Source: JABMNT01 sp048262255
Lineage (GTDB): Bacteria; Pseudomonadota; Alphaproteobacteria; Rhodospirillales; Casp-alpha2
Length of the DNA: 64,000 bases
Assembly (NCBI GenBank): GCA_048262255.1
Contig: JBLXFH010000004.1
Location: 124,001-188,000 of the forward strand
Reading direction: 5' to 3'
This document shows positions 1 through 8,384 of this stretch, one piece after another. Made by a program: the position numbers and the translations under genes. The first letter of the stretch is position 1; every line of letters starts with the position of its first letter. Under the pieces are notes generated by a model. It made no database searches, was not told the origin of the DNA, and saw only the letters and a program-made list of their open reading frames with translations.

Positions 1-335
1 TCGCCATGGGTGGTTACAATACGTTCTGTGAAATTCTTTCATTCGACAAACCCAGTCTCATTGTACCCCGCACCGTGCCGCGGCTTGAACAATATATCCG
101 GGCCTCCCGGGCGCAGGAGCTGGGGCTGGTCAGCATGATTGTTGATGATGGTACGCGTGATCCGAAGGAAATGGCGCGCGCCATCCGCGAACTGCCCAAC
201 CGCCCGAAGCCTTCGGAGGTCCATCTGCCAGGCCTTCTTGATGGTCTGTCGAGTATCAATGCCATGGTTGATCAATGGTTAAGTGTTGTGCCTCCTGCGG
301 AAGCACCGCTTCGTGTCGTCCCGACAGAAGGGTAA
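1..335 (+). CDS. Glycosyltransferase, GT28/MurG-like, C-terminal part (5' end outside window)
   Basis: The reading frame is open from the first complete codon at position 3 and ends at TAA 333-335, so the N-terminal domain is missing. The visible ~110 residues start at a MGGYNT motif. The same GGYNT nucleotide-sugar-binding segment occurs near the C terminus of the complete protein at 3280-4407 (LGGYNT), so the two look like paralogues. In GT-B glycosyltransferases this glycine-rich loop followed by a conserved proline (LIVPR here) binds the donor diphosphate. The gene leads into the next glycosyltransferase with a single base between stop and start. Acceptor and donor cannot be read from the sequence. 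It is probably a cytoplasmic enzyme of envelope glycan assembly. Confidence 0.75.
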   Translation, partial: AMGGYNTFCEILSFDKPSLIVPRTVPRLEQYIRASRAQELGLVSMIVDDGTRDPKEMARAIRELPNRPKPSEVHLPGLLDGLSSINAMVDQWLSVVPPAEAPLRVVPTEG

Positions 336-336
336 C

Positions 337-1584
337 ATGTCCGAGGTTGTCGCCATTGTCCTGAAGGGGTACCCGCGCTTGTCGGAAACCTTTATTGCTC
401 AGGAAATGCTGAGCTTGCAGCAGTACGGGCTGGAATTTTCAATTGTTTCGCTTCGTCATCCAACCGACAAACAAACCCATCCCATTCACAAGGAAATCAA
501 TGCGCCGGTCACTTATCTGCCGGAATATCTCTATCAGGAACCGTTCAGGGTTTTTAAAGCTTGGTGGGCAGTGCGAAAGCGGCCGGGGTACAGGCTGGCA
601 GTCTCTACCTGGCTAAAAGACTTGCGCCGCGACGGGTCCGCCAACCGGGTGCGGCGTTTTGGTCAGGCTCTGGTTCTGGCTCATGAGCTTCCCAACGGGG
701 TAACGTTATTGTATGCGCATTTTATTCACACGCCCGCTTCCGTTGCCCGCTATGCGGCGTTAATCCGGGAATTGCCCTGGAGCTGTTCGGCCCATGCCAA
801 GGACATCTGGACCAGCCCGGATTGGGAGATCACCGAAAAACTGGCGGACATGCAATGGCTTGTGACTTGCACGCAGGCTAATTCCGTTCATTTAAAACAA
901 CTGGCGGGAGAGCAGGCGAACAAGGTTAACCTGCTTTACCACGGCCTTGATTTCAGCCGCTTTCAGCCGCACCAGAATACCAACTCTCTGCGTGACGGGC
1001 GTGACCCGGAAGCTCCAGTGGTTCTGTTGTCGGTTGGGCGTGCGGTGAAAAAAAAGGGTTATGATGTGCTGTTAAAAGCCTTGAGCCAGGTGCCCAAAGA
1101 CCTGAACTGGCAATTGGTACATATCGGCGGTGGCAGCTTATCAAAGGCCTTGAAGCGACAAGCGGAAGAGCTTGGCATTGCGCGGCAGGTCACATGGCTG
1201 GGGGCGCGCCCGCAGGCCGAGGTGTTGGCTCAATATCAGGCGGCCGATATCTTTGTGCTGGCCAGTCTGGTCGCCGACGATGGCGATAGAGACGGTTTGC
1301 CCAATGTCTTGATGGAAGCGCAAAGCCAGGGGCTGGCCTGCCTTTCAACCCGTGTATCGGCCATACCGGAACTGATCAACGATGAACAAACCGGCCTGCT
1401 GGTGGCACCTGGCGACCCGGATCAACTCGCCAAGGGGCTGACCCGTCTGATTACAGGCCCGGACTTGCGCCAGCAGCTTGGACAGGCGGGTGAAAAGCGG
1501 ATGCGCGCGACATTCAGCCATCAGGGAAATTTAACGGTGTTGATTGATAAATTTGGTCTCGCGGCAGAGGTGGCGGCCGAGTGA
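337..1584 (+). CDS. Glycosyltransferase family 4 (GT-B)
   Basis: A 415-residue GT4-type protein. The N-terminal acceptor domain (about 1-200) carries the YPRLSETFI motif typical of colanic-acid/exopolysaccharide GT4 enzymes. The C-terminal donor domain has GRAVKKKGYDVLLKA and DGLPNVLMEAQ, the place of the retaining EX7E motif, with Asp in place of the first Glu. I chose ATG 337 over an in-frame start at 283 because it follows an AGAAGGG ribosome site and sits one base past the previous stop; the extra 18 residues would overlap the upstream gene. It overlaps the next gene by 4 bases (GTGA), so translation is probably coupled. The role in cell-surface polysaccharide synthesis is inferred from family and neighbours. 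Confidence 0.85.
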   Translation: MSEVVAIVLKGYPRLSETFIAQEMLSLQQYGLEFSIVSLRHPTDKQTHPIHKEINAPVTYLPEYLYQEPFRVFKAWWAVRKRPGYRLAVSTWLKDLRRDGSANRVRRFGQALVLAHELPNGVTLLYAHFIHTPASVARYAALIRELPWSCSAHAKDIWTSPDWEITEKLADMQWLVTCTQANSVHLKQLAGEQANKVNLLYHGLDFSRFQPHQNTNSLRDGRDPEAPVVLLSVGRAVKKKGYDVLLKALSQVPKDLNWQLVHIGGGSLSKALKRQAEELGIARQVTWLGARPQAEVLAQYQAADIFVLASLVADDGDRDGLPNVLMEAQSQGLACLSTRVSAIPELINDEQTGLLVAPGDPDQLAKGLTRLITGPDLRQQLGQAGEKRMRATFSHQGNLTVLIDKFGLAAEVAAE

Positions 1585-2708
1585 AAATAGCTTTTTATGC
1601 GCCTATGAAGCCCATTTCGTCGCCCAACCCTTCCGGCGACCGGTTGATTGGCCGTTTGCTGAAAAAGGCCCTGGAAACCGGTGGCCATGAGGTTGAGGTG
1701 GTCAGCCGGTTTCGCAGTTATGACCGAAACGGTGACTCGAAACGTCAGAAACGTCTAAAGGCCATCGGTGAGAAATTGGCGAAGCGGGTGCTTGGGAAAC
1801 TGAGACGGGACCCTCCAGACCTCTGGTTCACTTATCATCTTTACCGTAAGGCGCCGGACTGGATCGGTCCGACCGTCTGCTGTGCACTGGGCATTCCCTA
1901 TGTGGTGGCTGAAGCGTCTTTCGCGCCAAGTCAGCACAATGGGGCCTGGTCGATCGGTCACCAGGGCACCGTTGATGCTTTGGCAGAGGTAGATCTGGCG
2001 TTTGGCCTGACCGTCGCCGATGAGGCCTGCCTGATCCCACAGCTTTCCAAAAATGCACATTTTGTCCGCATCAAACCGTTTATTGATACCGCACCATTTG
2101 ATCCGGTCCCGGTTGAGCGGAAATCAACCCGGGCCCGAATTGCAGCGACGCACAACCTGCCGGAGGATATGCCATGGCTGTTGACGGTCGCCATGATGCG
2201 GCCCGGCGTGAAATTCGAGTCCTATCAGGTGCTGGCAGACGCCCTGAAGCGTTGTGAAGATCAACCGTGGCGCTTGCTGGTGGTTGGTGATGGACCAGAG
2301 AAAGAGGCGGTGCAGGCGTTGTTTTCGGGGCTTGAAGAGCGCATAAGCTGGCTTGGGGAAATGGTGGCGGCAGAGGTGGCGGCCTTATATGGGGCGTGTG
2401 ATATTTACGTCTGGCCGTCGGTTCGAGAATCGCCGGGCATGACGTTTCTGGAAGCGCAGGCGTCGGGGTTGCCAGTGATTGGCGGCGATGGCGGCAGTGT
2501 GTCGGATGTCATTGCGCACGGGGTCGGTGGCTATCTTGCGAAAAAACGCGATGCAGGGGACTTTTCCCGCCATCTGACAACCCTTCTTCAGGATCCGGCC
2601 CGCCGGCAGAAAATGGGGATTGCGGCTGCTAATTACGTGAACGCGAACCATACCCTTGTGGCCGCAGCAAAGCGCCTGAATGCCGGACTCTCGCTGATCC
2701 AGCCATGA
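1581..2708 (+). CDS. Glycosyltransferase family 4 (GT-B), second copy
   Basis: A 375-residue GT4-like protein that starts at GTG 1581 inside the stop codon of the preceding gene. The N-terminal half has the Ser/Pro-rich NPSGDRLIGRLL loop seen in enzymes that bind a sugar-lipid acceptor. The C-terminal half has WRLLVVGDGPEK followed by ESPGMTFLEAQASGLPV, which contains a complete EX7E motif for nucleotide-sugar binding. It differs clearly in sequence from the GT4 immediately upstream, so the pair probably adds different sugars. Its end overlaps the histidine phosphatase start by 4 bases (ATGA). Specificity is unknown. Confidence 0.83.
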   Translation: MKIAFYAPMKPISSPNPSGDRLIGRLLKKALETGGHEVEVVSRFRSYDRNGDSKRQKRLKAIGEKLAKRVLGKLRRDPPDLWFTYHLYRKAPDWIGPTVCCALGIPYVVAEASFAPSQHNGAWSIGHQGTVDALAEVDLAFGLTVADEACLIPQLSKNAHFVRIKPFIDTAPFDPVPVERKSTRARIAATHNLPEDMPWLLTVAMMRPGVKFESYQVLADALKRCEDQPWRLLVVGDGPEKEAVQALFSGLEERISWLGEMVAAEVAALYGACDIYVWPSVRESPGMTFLEAQASGLPVIGGDGGSVSDVIAHGVGGYLAKKRDAGDFSRHLTTLLQDPARRQKMGIAAANYVNANHTLVAAAKRLNAGLSLIQP

Positions 2709-3283
2709 CTGAACTCCTGATCCTCCGCCATGGACCGACCGACTGGAACGCGCAAAAACGCCTACAGGGCCGATCCGATATTCCGCTTAGCGAAGACGGC
2801 AGAAAGGACGTGTTGCTTTGGTCCGTTCCCCCGGAGTTTGCAGCTTTTGAGTGGGTTTCAAGCCCCCTGGTTCGGGCGCTTGAAACGGCGCGGCTGCTGG
2901 GCCATGAGCCGTGTGTTGAGGTGGCGCTTATGGAAATGTCGTGGGGCGACTGGGAAGGCCGGGTCTGGCAGGAATTATTGCAGGCCGATGATCCGGAACT
3001 TGATGCAAACCGGGTGCGGGGTCTGGATTTCAGGCCGACGAACGGCGAAAGCCCACGGGAGGTCCAGCAGCGTCTTGCGCCTTGGCTGCAGTCTCTCAGT
3101 GAACCGACCGTCGCGGTCTGCCACAAGGGTGTTCTACAGGCCCTCTATGCCATGGCGACGGGCTGGCAGATGACCGATAAGGCACCCGACAAGTTTCTGG
3201 CAGCCAGTGCCCATCTGTTTGATGTCAAAAACGGTGCACTAACGGTGCGCCGCCTGAATGTTCCGTTGAAAGCCCCCTCATGA
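2705..3283 (+). CDS. Histidine phosphatase family protein (phosphoglycerate mutase-like)
   Basis: A 192-residue branch-1 histidine phosphatase. The catalytic phospho-accepting histidine is in LRHGPTDWN near residue 8. A conserved acidic/Trp segment (EMSWGDWEGR) lies in the middle, and the second catalytic His is in VAVCHKGVLQAL. Size and motifs resemble CobC/GpmB-like phosphatases rather than true phosphoglycerate mutases (about 230-250 aa). Embedded by 4-base overlaps between two glycosyltransferases, it probably dephosphorylates a sugar phosphate or glycan intermediate; that substrate is inference. Confidence 0.82.
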   Translation: MTELLILRHGPTDWNAQKRLQGRSDIPLSEDGRKDVLLWSVPPEFAAFEWVSSPLVRALETARLLGHEPCVEVALMEMSWGDWEGRVWQELLQADDPELDANRVRGLDFRPTNGESPREVQQRLAPWLQSLSEPTVAVCHKGVLQALYAMATGWQMTDKAPDKFLAASAHLFDVKNGALTVRRLNVPLKAPS

Positions 3284-4407
3284 GCGGCGTCTTGTTTTAT
3301 ATCCAGCATCTGTTTGGTGTTGGCCATGTCAGGCGGGCGGCTTCTATTGTCCGTGCGCTGGAGCGCCAGCAGGTGCCGGTGAGCGTTGTTCTCGGCGGCG
3401 AGGCGTTTTCCCATGCGGATTTCGGTAACGCCAAAATCCATTATCTGCCCTCGGCCCGAGCCAAAGACTCCAGCTTCAAAACCCTGTTAAATGCGCAAGG
3501 CCAGCCCATTGATGACGCGTGGCGCGAAGGGCGGCTGGAAACCATGCTTGATGTCGCCAATCAGGTTCAGCCGGATCTGCTGTTTATCGAACTGTTCCCG
3601 TTTGGCCGCTGGCAATTTCGGTTCGAACTGATCCCACTGATGCAGGCTTGGAAAGGCCAGGCTCGAATTGTCTGTTCTGCGCGCGATGTGATTGTCGGCA
3701 AGGCGGACCCGAATAGAAACGATAAAATCGTCGAAATACTGCGAGCCTACTTTGATGACATTCTCGTGCATGGTGTGGAAGACGTGATCGGACTGCAAGA
3801 GACCTTTCCCGCTGCCGAACGGGTCGCGGACTTGTTGACCTATACGGGATATGTGGTCGAAGAAGCTCCGGTTGCCGGCAACAGCACCGCAGGCAGGAAT
3901 GAAATTGTCGTGTCCGTCGGGGGGGGCGGACTGGGAGAGGAATTGTTGCGCGGGGTTGTCTCGGCGCGGCCTTTGAGTTCATACAAAAACAAACGCTGGC
4001 GGATGATTGCCGGAGAAGCCCTGGACCCTGCCGTTTATCAGGACATTGAATGCCAATGCATCGACGGCTTGAGTCTGGAGCGGGCGCGCCCGGATTTTCT
4101 GCAACTCCTGCGCAACTGCGCTCTTTCCGTGTCGCTTGGCGGCTATAATACGGTGATGGATGTGATGGCGGCGGGTTGTCGTAACCTGATAGTGCCGTTC
4201 ACCGGTGGCAAGGAAACCGAGCAATTGTTCCGGGCAGATGTGTTCGACCGGCGGGGCTGGATCAATCTATATCGAGGCCGGCCAGACGATCCAGATGCGC
4301 TGGCTGCCGCCATTGATGCGGCGCTTGAAAAACCGATCTTTCAGGGTACTGGGCTTGATATCAACGGGGCCGAGCAGACGGCCCGGCTCATTGCGGAGAT
4401 GCGCTGA
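3280..4407 (+). CDS. Glycosyltransferase, GT28/MurG-like
   Basis: A complete 375-residue GT-B protein. The N terminus has the GVGHVRRAASIVRAL motif typical of predicted glycosyltransferases of the COG4671 type, which resemble MurG. A glycine-rich VSVGGGGLGEELLRG segment begins the second Rossmann-like domain, and SLGGYNTVMDVMAAG forms the C-terminal donor-binding loop. The truncated protein at the left edge shares this last motif, so the operon holds two members of this family. The start overlaps the previous stop by 4 bases and the next gene begins 2 bases after its stop. Confidence 0.8.
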   Translation: MSGVLFYIQHLFGVGHVRRAASIVRALERQQVPVSVVLGGEAFSHADFGNAKIHYLPSARAKDSSFKTLLNAQGQPIDDAWREGRLETMLDVANQVQPDLLFIELFPFGRWQFRFELIPLMQAWKGQARIVCSARDVIVGKADPNRNDKIVEILRAYFDDILVHGVEDVIGLQETFPAAERVADLLTYTGYVVEEAPVAGNSTAGRNEIVVSVGGGGLGEELLRGVVSARPLSSYKNKRWRMIAGEALDPAVYQDIECQCIDGLSLERARPDFLQLLRNCALSVSLGGYNTVMDVMAAGCRNLIVPFTGGKETEQLFRADVFDRRGWINLYRGRPDDPDALAAAIDAALEKPIFQGTGLDINGAEQTARLIAEMR

Positions 4408-4409
4408 CA

Positions 4410-5192
4410 ATGGCGGACTGGCAGGACCTGGATCAGGAAATCGCGCTTTGGCGGAAGGCGGGCAGAGACGCGACGTTCTGGTGGCGCGATGATGACGCCA
4501 CTGAGCCGACGGCGGCACTGGACCGCCTGATTGAGATCAGCGCCCGTCACCGCGTGCCGTGCGCTCTTGCCGTGGTGCCCCGACCGGCGACGGAGGACCT
4601 GTTTGAACAGCTGAACGGATCCCCCGGCATCTTTCCCGTGCAGCACGGTTATCAGCATCACAATCACGAACCGAAGGGCGAAAAAGCTTCTGAGTTTGGC
4701 GCCCACCGGGACCGGGCAAGTGCCGAGCAGGAATTTGCCGTCGGTTGGCGGCGATTGCAGCCGTTACGCCAGTTGGCGCCGGTGTTCGTGCCGCCCTGGA
4801 ACAAGATGAACGATGCGTTCAATGCCTGTCTGGCGGGGCTGGGGCTGAAAGGCGTTTCCCAGCACAACCCGCGTCAGACTATGCTGGTTAAGGGTGGATT
4901 GCATCAGGTGAATACCCATGTGGATATCATTAACTGGCGCGGTAGTGGGCAGTTTGTCGGCGAAGCGAAAGCGCTTGGTTTTGTGCTGTCGCATCTGCAA
5001 GGTCGCCGGACAGGGGCCGTTGATGCGAGCGAACCGACCGGGCTGTTAACGCATCATCTGGACCATGACGCAGAATGCTGGCGGTTCATGGATGAATTGA
5101 TGGATTGGACCCATGGACAATCCGGCGTAAGGTGGCTGACGCCATTTGAGGCCTTTGACATTAACAGAGATGATGACCCGGTGGACAGATAA
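4410..5192 (+). CDS. Polysaccharide deacetylase-like protein
   Basis: A 260-residue protein resembling the NodB/polysaccharide deacetylase fold. Near residues 22-27 it has WWRDDDA, matching the acidic metal-binding start of the family. HGYQHHNHEP supplies a candidate histidine metal site, and VFVPPWN matches the conserved Pro/Trp strand. LLTHHLDHD near the C terminus could hold the catalytic His. There is no signal peptide, so it would act in the cytoplasm on a sugar precursor or lipid-linked glycan. It is the last glycan-type gene before the importer genes; the ABC ATPase begins 5 bases after its stop. Confidence 0.75.
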   Translation: MADWQDLDQEIALWRKAGRDATFWWRDDDATEPTAALDRLIEISARHRVPCALAVVPRPATEDLFEQLNGSPGIFPVQHGYQHHNHEPKGEKASEFGAHRDRASAEQEFAVGWRRLQPLRQLAPVFVPPWNKMNDAFNACLAGLGLKGVSQHNPRQTMLVKGGLHQVNTHVDIINWRGSGQFVGEAKALGFVLSHLQGRRTGAVDASEPTGLLTHHLDHDAECWRFMDELMDWTHGQSGVRWLTPFEAFDINRDDDPVDR

Positions 5193-5197
5193 GACAC

Positions 5198-7078
5198 ATG
5201 GATGATCTGCTTCAGGTTCAGGATTTGCATGTTGAATTTCAGACCCGTGCCGGGCACGTTGAGGCGGTGCGCGGTGTTTCCTTTCGGGTGCGCCCCGGTT
5301 CCTGCGTTGCGATTGTCGGAGAAAGCGGCTCTGGAAAATCCGTCTGCGCGCAGGCGGTTATGGGCATTCTGCCACGCAATGCGTCGATAACCAGTGGCAG
5401 CATAAAGTTTTGTGATCCCAAAACCCAAGTCATTACCGATCTGGCGACGCTTGATCCGCGCAGCGAGGAATACCGATGTATCCGCGGTGGCCGTATATCG
5501 ATCATTTTTCAGGAACCGATGACCTCGCTGTCGCCCCTGCATACCATTGGCGATCAGATTGGTGAGGCCTTGCGCCTGCATGAAGGGCTGGGCGGTGAGG
5601 CGGCCAAGGCGCGCTGTATCGATATTCTCAATCTTGTTAAATTTCCCGATCCGGTGCGCGCTTACAAGACTTATCCCTTCGAGCTGTCAGGTGGACTGCG
5701 TCAGCGGGCCATGATTGCAATGGCGCTGGTCTGTGGCCCGGCCCTGCTGATTGCCGACGAGCCATCAACGGCGCTGGATGTGACCGTTCAGGCGCAAATT
5801 CTTGGCCTGATCAAGGATCTGCAGAAAGAGCTCGGCATGGCGGTCCTGATGATTACTCATGATATGGGTGTTGTCGCCAACGTGGCGGATGAAGTGGTGG
5901 TCGTCTACCACGGCGAGGTTATGGAAAGCGGCATGGTCGATGATATTTTTGCGAAGCCGGGCCATCCCTATCTGCAGGCTCTGCTGCGGGCCGTGCCAAA
6001 ATTCGATTATGGCCCGGGCGAGCGGCTGATTCCTTTGCGTGAAATCAAACCTCACAAGGGTCACTTGCTGAAACCGAAAGTGAGTGGCGCGGTGGCGGAT
6101 GACGGTAAACCGTTGCTGGATGTGCGCAACATCAGCAAAAGTTTCTCGATCCGCAGTGAAGGCATGACCAGCCATAAAGACACCATCCGCATCACTGCCG
6201 TGGATCATGTCAGCTTTCAAGTGGCGCGGGGGGAATGTCTGGCGATTGTCGGTGAGTCCGGATGCGGCAAAACCACGGTCAGCAAGATGATCATGCGGGC
6301 CGTGGACGCTGACACGGGTGAAATCATCTACAATGATCAGGGCAACGACGTTCGTTTGTCGGACCTTGGCGATCGGGAGATGATCCCTTACCGCAAGAAA
6401 ATCCAGTATATCTTCCAGGACCCTTTTGGATCACTAAACCCGCGCATGACGGTTTTTGATATTCTGAGTGAACCGCTGGTCATTCATAACATTGGTGATG
6501 CTACATATCGCCGTGAAGTGGTGATTGAGTTGATGAATCTGGTGGGACTCGACCCGCGGCATCTGAACCGCTACCCGCATAGTTTTTCCGGAGGGCAGCG
6601 TCAGCGCATTGGAATTGCCCGGGTTTTGGCATTGCAGCCGGATCTGGTGATTTGCGACGAGCCGGTATCCGCTCTTGATGTTTCCGTCCAGGCGCAGGTT
6701 CTGAACCTGATGAAAGATCTGAAAGATGAATTGGGCCTGACCTATTTGTTTATTTCCCACGATATGGCTGTGGTCAATTACATAGCGGACCGGATTGCCG
6801 TGATGTGCCGGGGCCGGCTGGTGGAACTGGCACCCCGGGACTTGCTGTTCAAGTCACCTCAGCACCCCTACACCAAGGCCTTGCTCGATTCCGTACCGTT
6901 CCCGGACCCGGCGCACCCACTGGATTTCAGTGCTGTGCGTGAAAGCACAATGACCCACCCGGATAACTGGCCAGCCCCCTATGATGTGCGCGATGCGTCC
7001 GAAGCCTCATTGGTTGACATCGGTGGTGGGCATTTTGTGCGGGTGCATGGGGAAACCAAGAAGAGAACCGTCGCATAA
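5198..7078 (+). CDS. Dipeptide/oligopeptide ABC transporter, fused double ATPase (YejF/DppDF-type)
   Basis: A 626-residue protein carrying two complete ABC ATPase domains, so it is a natural fusion rather than a frameshift. Domain 1 (about 1-290) has Walker A GESGSGKS, signature LSGGLRQR and Walker B LLIADEPS. Domain 2 (about 305-600) has Walker A GESGCGKT, signature FSGGQRQR and Walker B LVICDEPV. Each domain ends with the oligopeptide-binding-type extension (HPYLQALLRAVP and HPYTKALLDSVP) typical of Dpp/Opp/Yej ATPases. It should energise uptake through the two permeases at 10314-12463. The FkbM gene and binding protein lie between, which is an unusual order. Confidence 0.93.
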   Translation: MDDLLQVQDLHVEFQTRAGHVEAVRGVSFRVRPGSCVAIVGESGSGKSVCAQAVMGILPRNASITSGSIKFCDPKTQVITDLATLDPRSEEYRCIRGGRISIIFQEPMTSLSPLHTIGDQIGEALRLHEGLGGEAAKARCIDILNLVKFPDPVRAYKTYPFELSGGLRQRAMIAMALVCGPALLIADEPSTALDVTVQAQILGLIKDLQKELGMAVLMITHDMGVVANVADEVVVVYHGEVMESGMVDDIFAKPGHPYLQALLRAVPKFDYGPGERLIPLREIKPHKGHLLKPKVSGAVADDGKPLLDVRNISKSFSIRSEGMTSHKDTIRITAVDHVSFQVARGECLAIVGESGCGKTTVSKMIMRAVDADTGEIIYNDQGNDVRLSDLGDREMIPYRKKIQYIFQDPFGSLNPRMTVFDILSEPLVIHNIGDATYRREVVIELMNLVGLDPRHLNRYPHSFSGGQRQRIGIARVLALQPDLVICDEPVSALDVSVQAQVLNLMKDLKDELGLTYLFISHDMAVVNYIADRIAVMCRGRLVELAPRDLLFKSPQHPYTKALLDSVPFPDPAHPLDFSAVRESTMTHPDNWPAPYDVRDASEASLVDIGGGHFVRVHGETKKRTVA

Positions 7079-7079
7079 A

Positions 7080-8378
7080 ATGATTAACTCCGAAGTGCTT
7101 GCCATCGTAATTCCGCAAGGGACTTCGGGTCCTGACGAACGGGAGAGGTGCCTCAAGGCGGCAAAGGGGCTAACGCTCCATAAGCCCTTTCAATTGGTTG
7201 AGATTATCGATATCCGTTCTGACGAAGGGCCCGCTCAGCAGCGCAATACGGGTATTGATCAGGCCGTGGCGCTGGGGGCAGGCTGGATGCTGTATGTCGA
7301 GCCGGACGAGGTGCTTAACCGTAACGCCCTGGCCTTTGCCCTGCCAGCCCTTGAGGCCTATGACGGTTTGTGGGGCGGGATTGATCTGCTTGACGAAGAC
7401 GGTCAGTCGGTAATCGCTAAAAAAAGCCTGTTTTGCGCCAGCGACAGCCCCCGGAACTTCCATATGGCATTGCAGTTTTGGGTTGGAAAAAGCCATTTTG
7501 TCCGCACTGTATCGGCCAGCAAGGTCCGGTTTGATGCGGCCGCCGGAGATGCCTGGTATGCCGACTATCTGGTTCGTATGTGGGAGACGGCGCGTTGTCT
7601 GAAAACGGCGCAACCGGTCACGGCGCGGCAGGGGGAGCTATCGGAAATTGCCCAGCCGGATCGCGACTATCTGGTCGCCCGCTTGAACGCGTACCCCCAA
7701 TACATGTCTTTTGGATACAGGAGCCATCAGATACATCTGCCCTATACGGGCAGAAATCCGGCGCTTGAACGGGTCCAGTTGCGCGGCCTGTTTTATGAGC
7801 AATCCGATCTGGAAACATTGGCACGGTATGTGCCGCCCAATGCGGTTTTTGTCGATGTGGGGGCGAATACGGGCAATCACACCGTGTTTTTTGCGAAGGT
7901 TCTGGCAGCTGCAAAAGTGATCCCCGTCGAGCCCAATCCCCAGGCAGCCGCCGTCTTGAAGCGCGTCATTGATAAGAACGGGCTGGCGTCCGTGGATACG
8001 TCGAAGCTGGGGATTGGCATTGGCCGGAAAGCCGGGCACTGTAAGCTGGTGACCGGCCGTCGCGGGCATTTGGGTACGGTCCGGTTGGAGCCGGTGCTAG
8101 CGGGAGAGACGGGTGATATCCCGGTTGAGCCGCTCGACACACTGATCGATTGCCCGGTAGATGTCCTGAAAATCGATGTGGAAGGCATGGAGATTGACGT
8201 TCTTGAAGGGGCCCGCAGGTTGCTCTCCGAGATGCACCCGCTGTTGCTGGTCGAGGCACAGGATGAAAACATTACCGCACTGCTCGCCATTTTAGATGAA
8301 CTCGGTTACCGTATTGAATGCGTGTTTCCAGATCAGGGATATGCCAATTATCTGGCCCTCCCGCAAGGCAATGGCTGA
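7080..8378 (+). CDS. Chimeric protein: glycosyltransferase-like N-terminus plus FkbM methyltransferase
   Basis: A 432-residue protein with two parts. Residues ~1-160 resemble a GT-A/GT2-type module: IVIPQGT, DEGPAQQRNTGIDQA and GWMLYVEPDEV, the last in the place of the acidic metal motif. Residues ~240-425 are an FkbM-family SAM-dependent methyltransferase: VFVDVGANTGNHTVFF is the SAM-binding motif I, followed by PVEPNP and VLKIDVEGMEIDVLEGA. ATG 7080 was chosen because it follows the ABC ATPase stop by one base; an upstream in-frame start would overlap the ATPase by about 100 bases. It may methylate a sugar in the glycan made by the upstream genes; that is inference. Confidence 0.82.
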   Translation: MINSEVLAIVIPQGTSGPDERERCLKAAKGLTLHKPFQLVEIIDIRSDEGPAQQRNTGIDQAVALGAGWMLYVEPDEVLNRNALAFALPALEAYDGLWGGIDLLDEDGQSVIAKKSLFCASDSPRNFHMALQFWVGKSHFVRTVSASKVRFDAAAGDAWYADYLVRMWETARCLKTAQPVTARQGELSEIAQPDRDYLVARLNAYPQYMSFGYRSHQIHLPYTGRNPALERVQLRGLFYEQSDLETLARYVPPNAVFVDVGANTGNHTVFFAKVLAAAKVIPVEPNPQAAAVLKRVIDKNGLASVDTSKLGIGIGRKAGHCKLVTGRRGHLGTVRLEPVLAGETGDIPVEPLDTLIDCPVDVLKIDVEGMEIDVLEGARRLLSEMHPLLLVEAQDENITALLAILDELGYRIECVFPDQGYANYLALPQGNG

Positions 8379-8384
8379 CGTAGA

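Noticed and set aside
5198..7078. Double-length ATPase as a possible frameshift fusion of two genes
   Set aside because: Both ATPase domains are complete and in frame, as in known YejF-type proteins.
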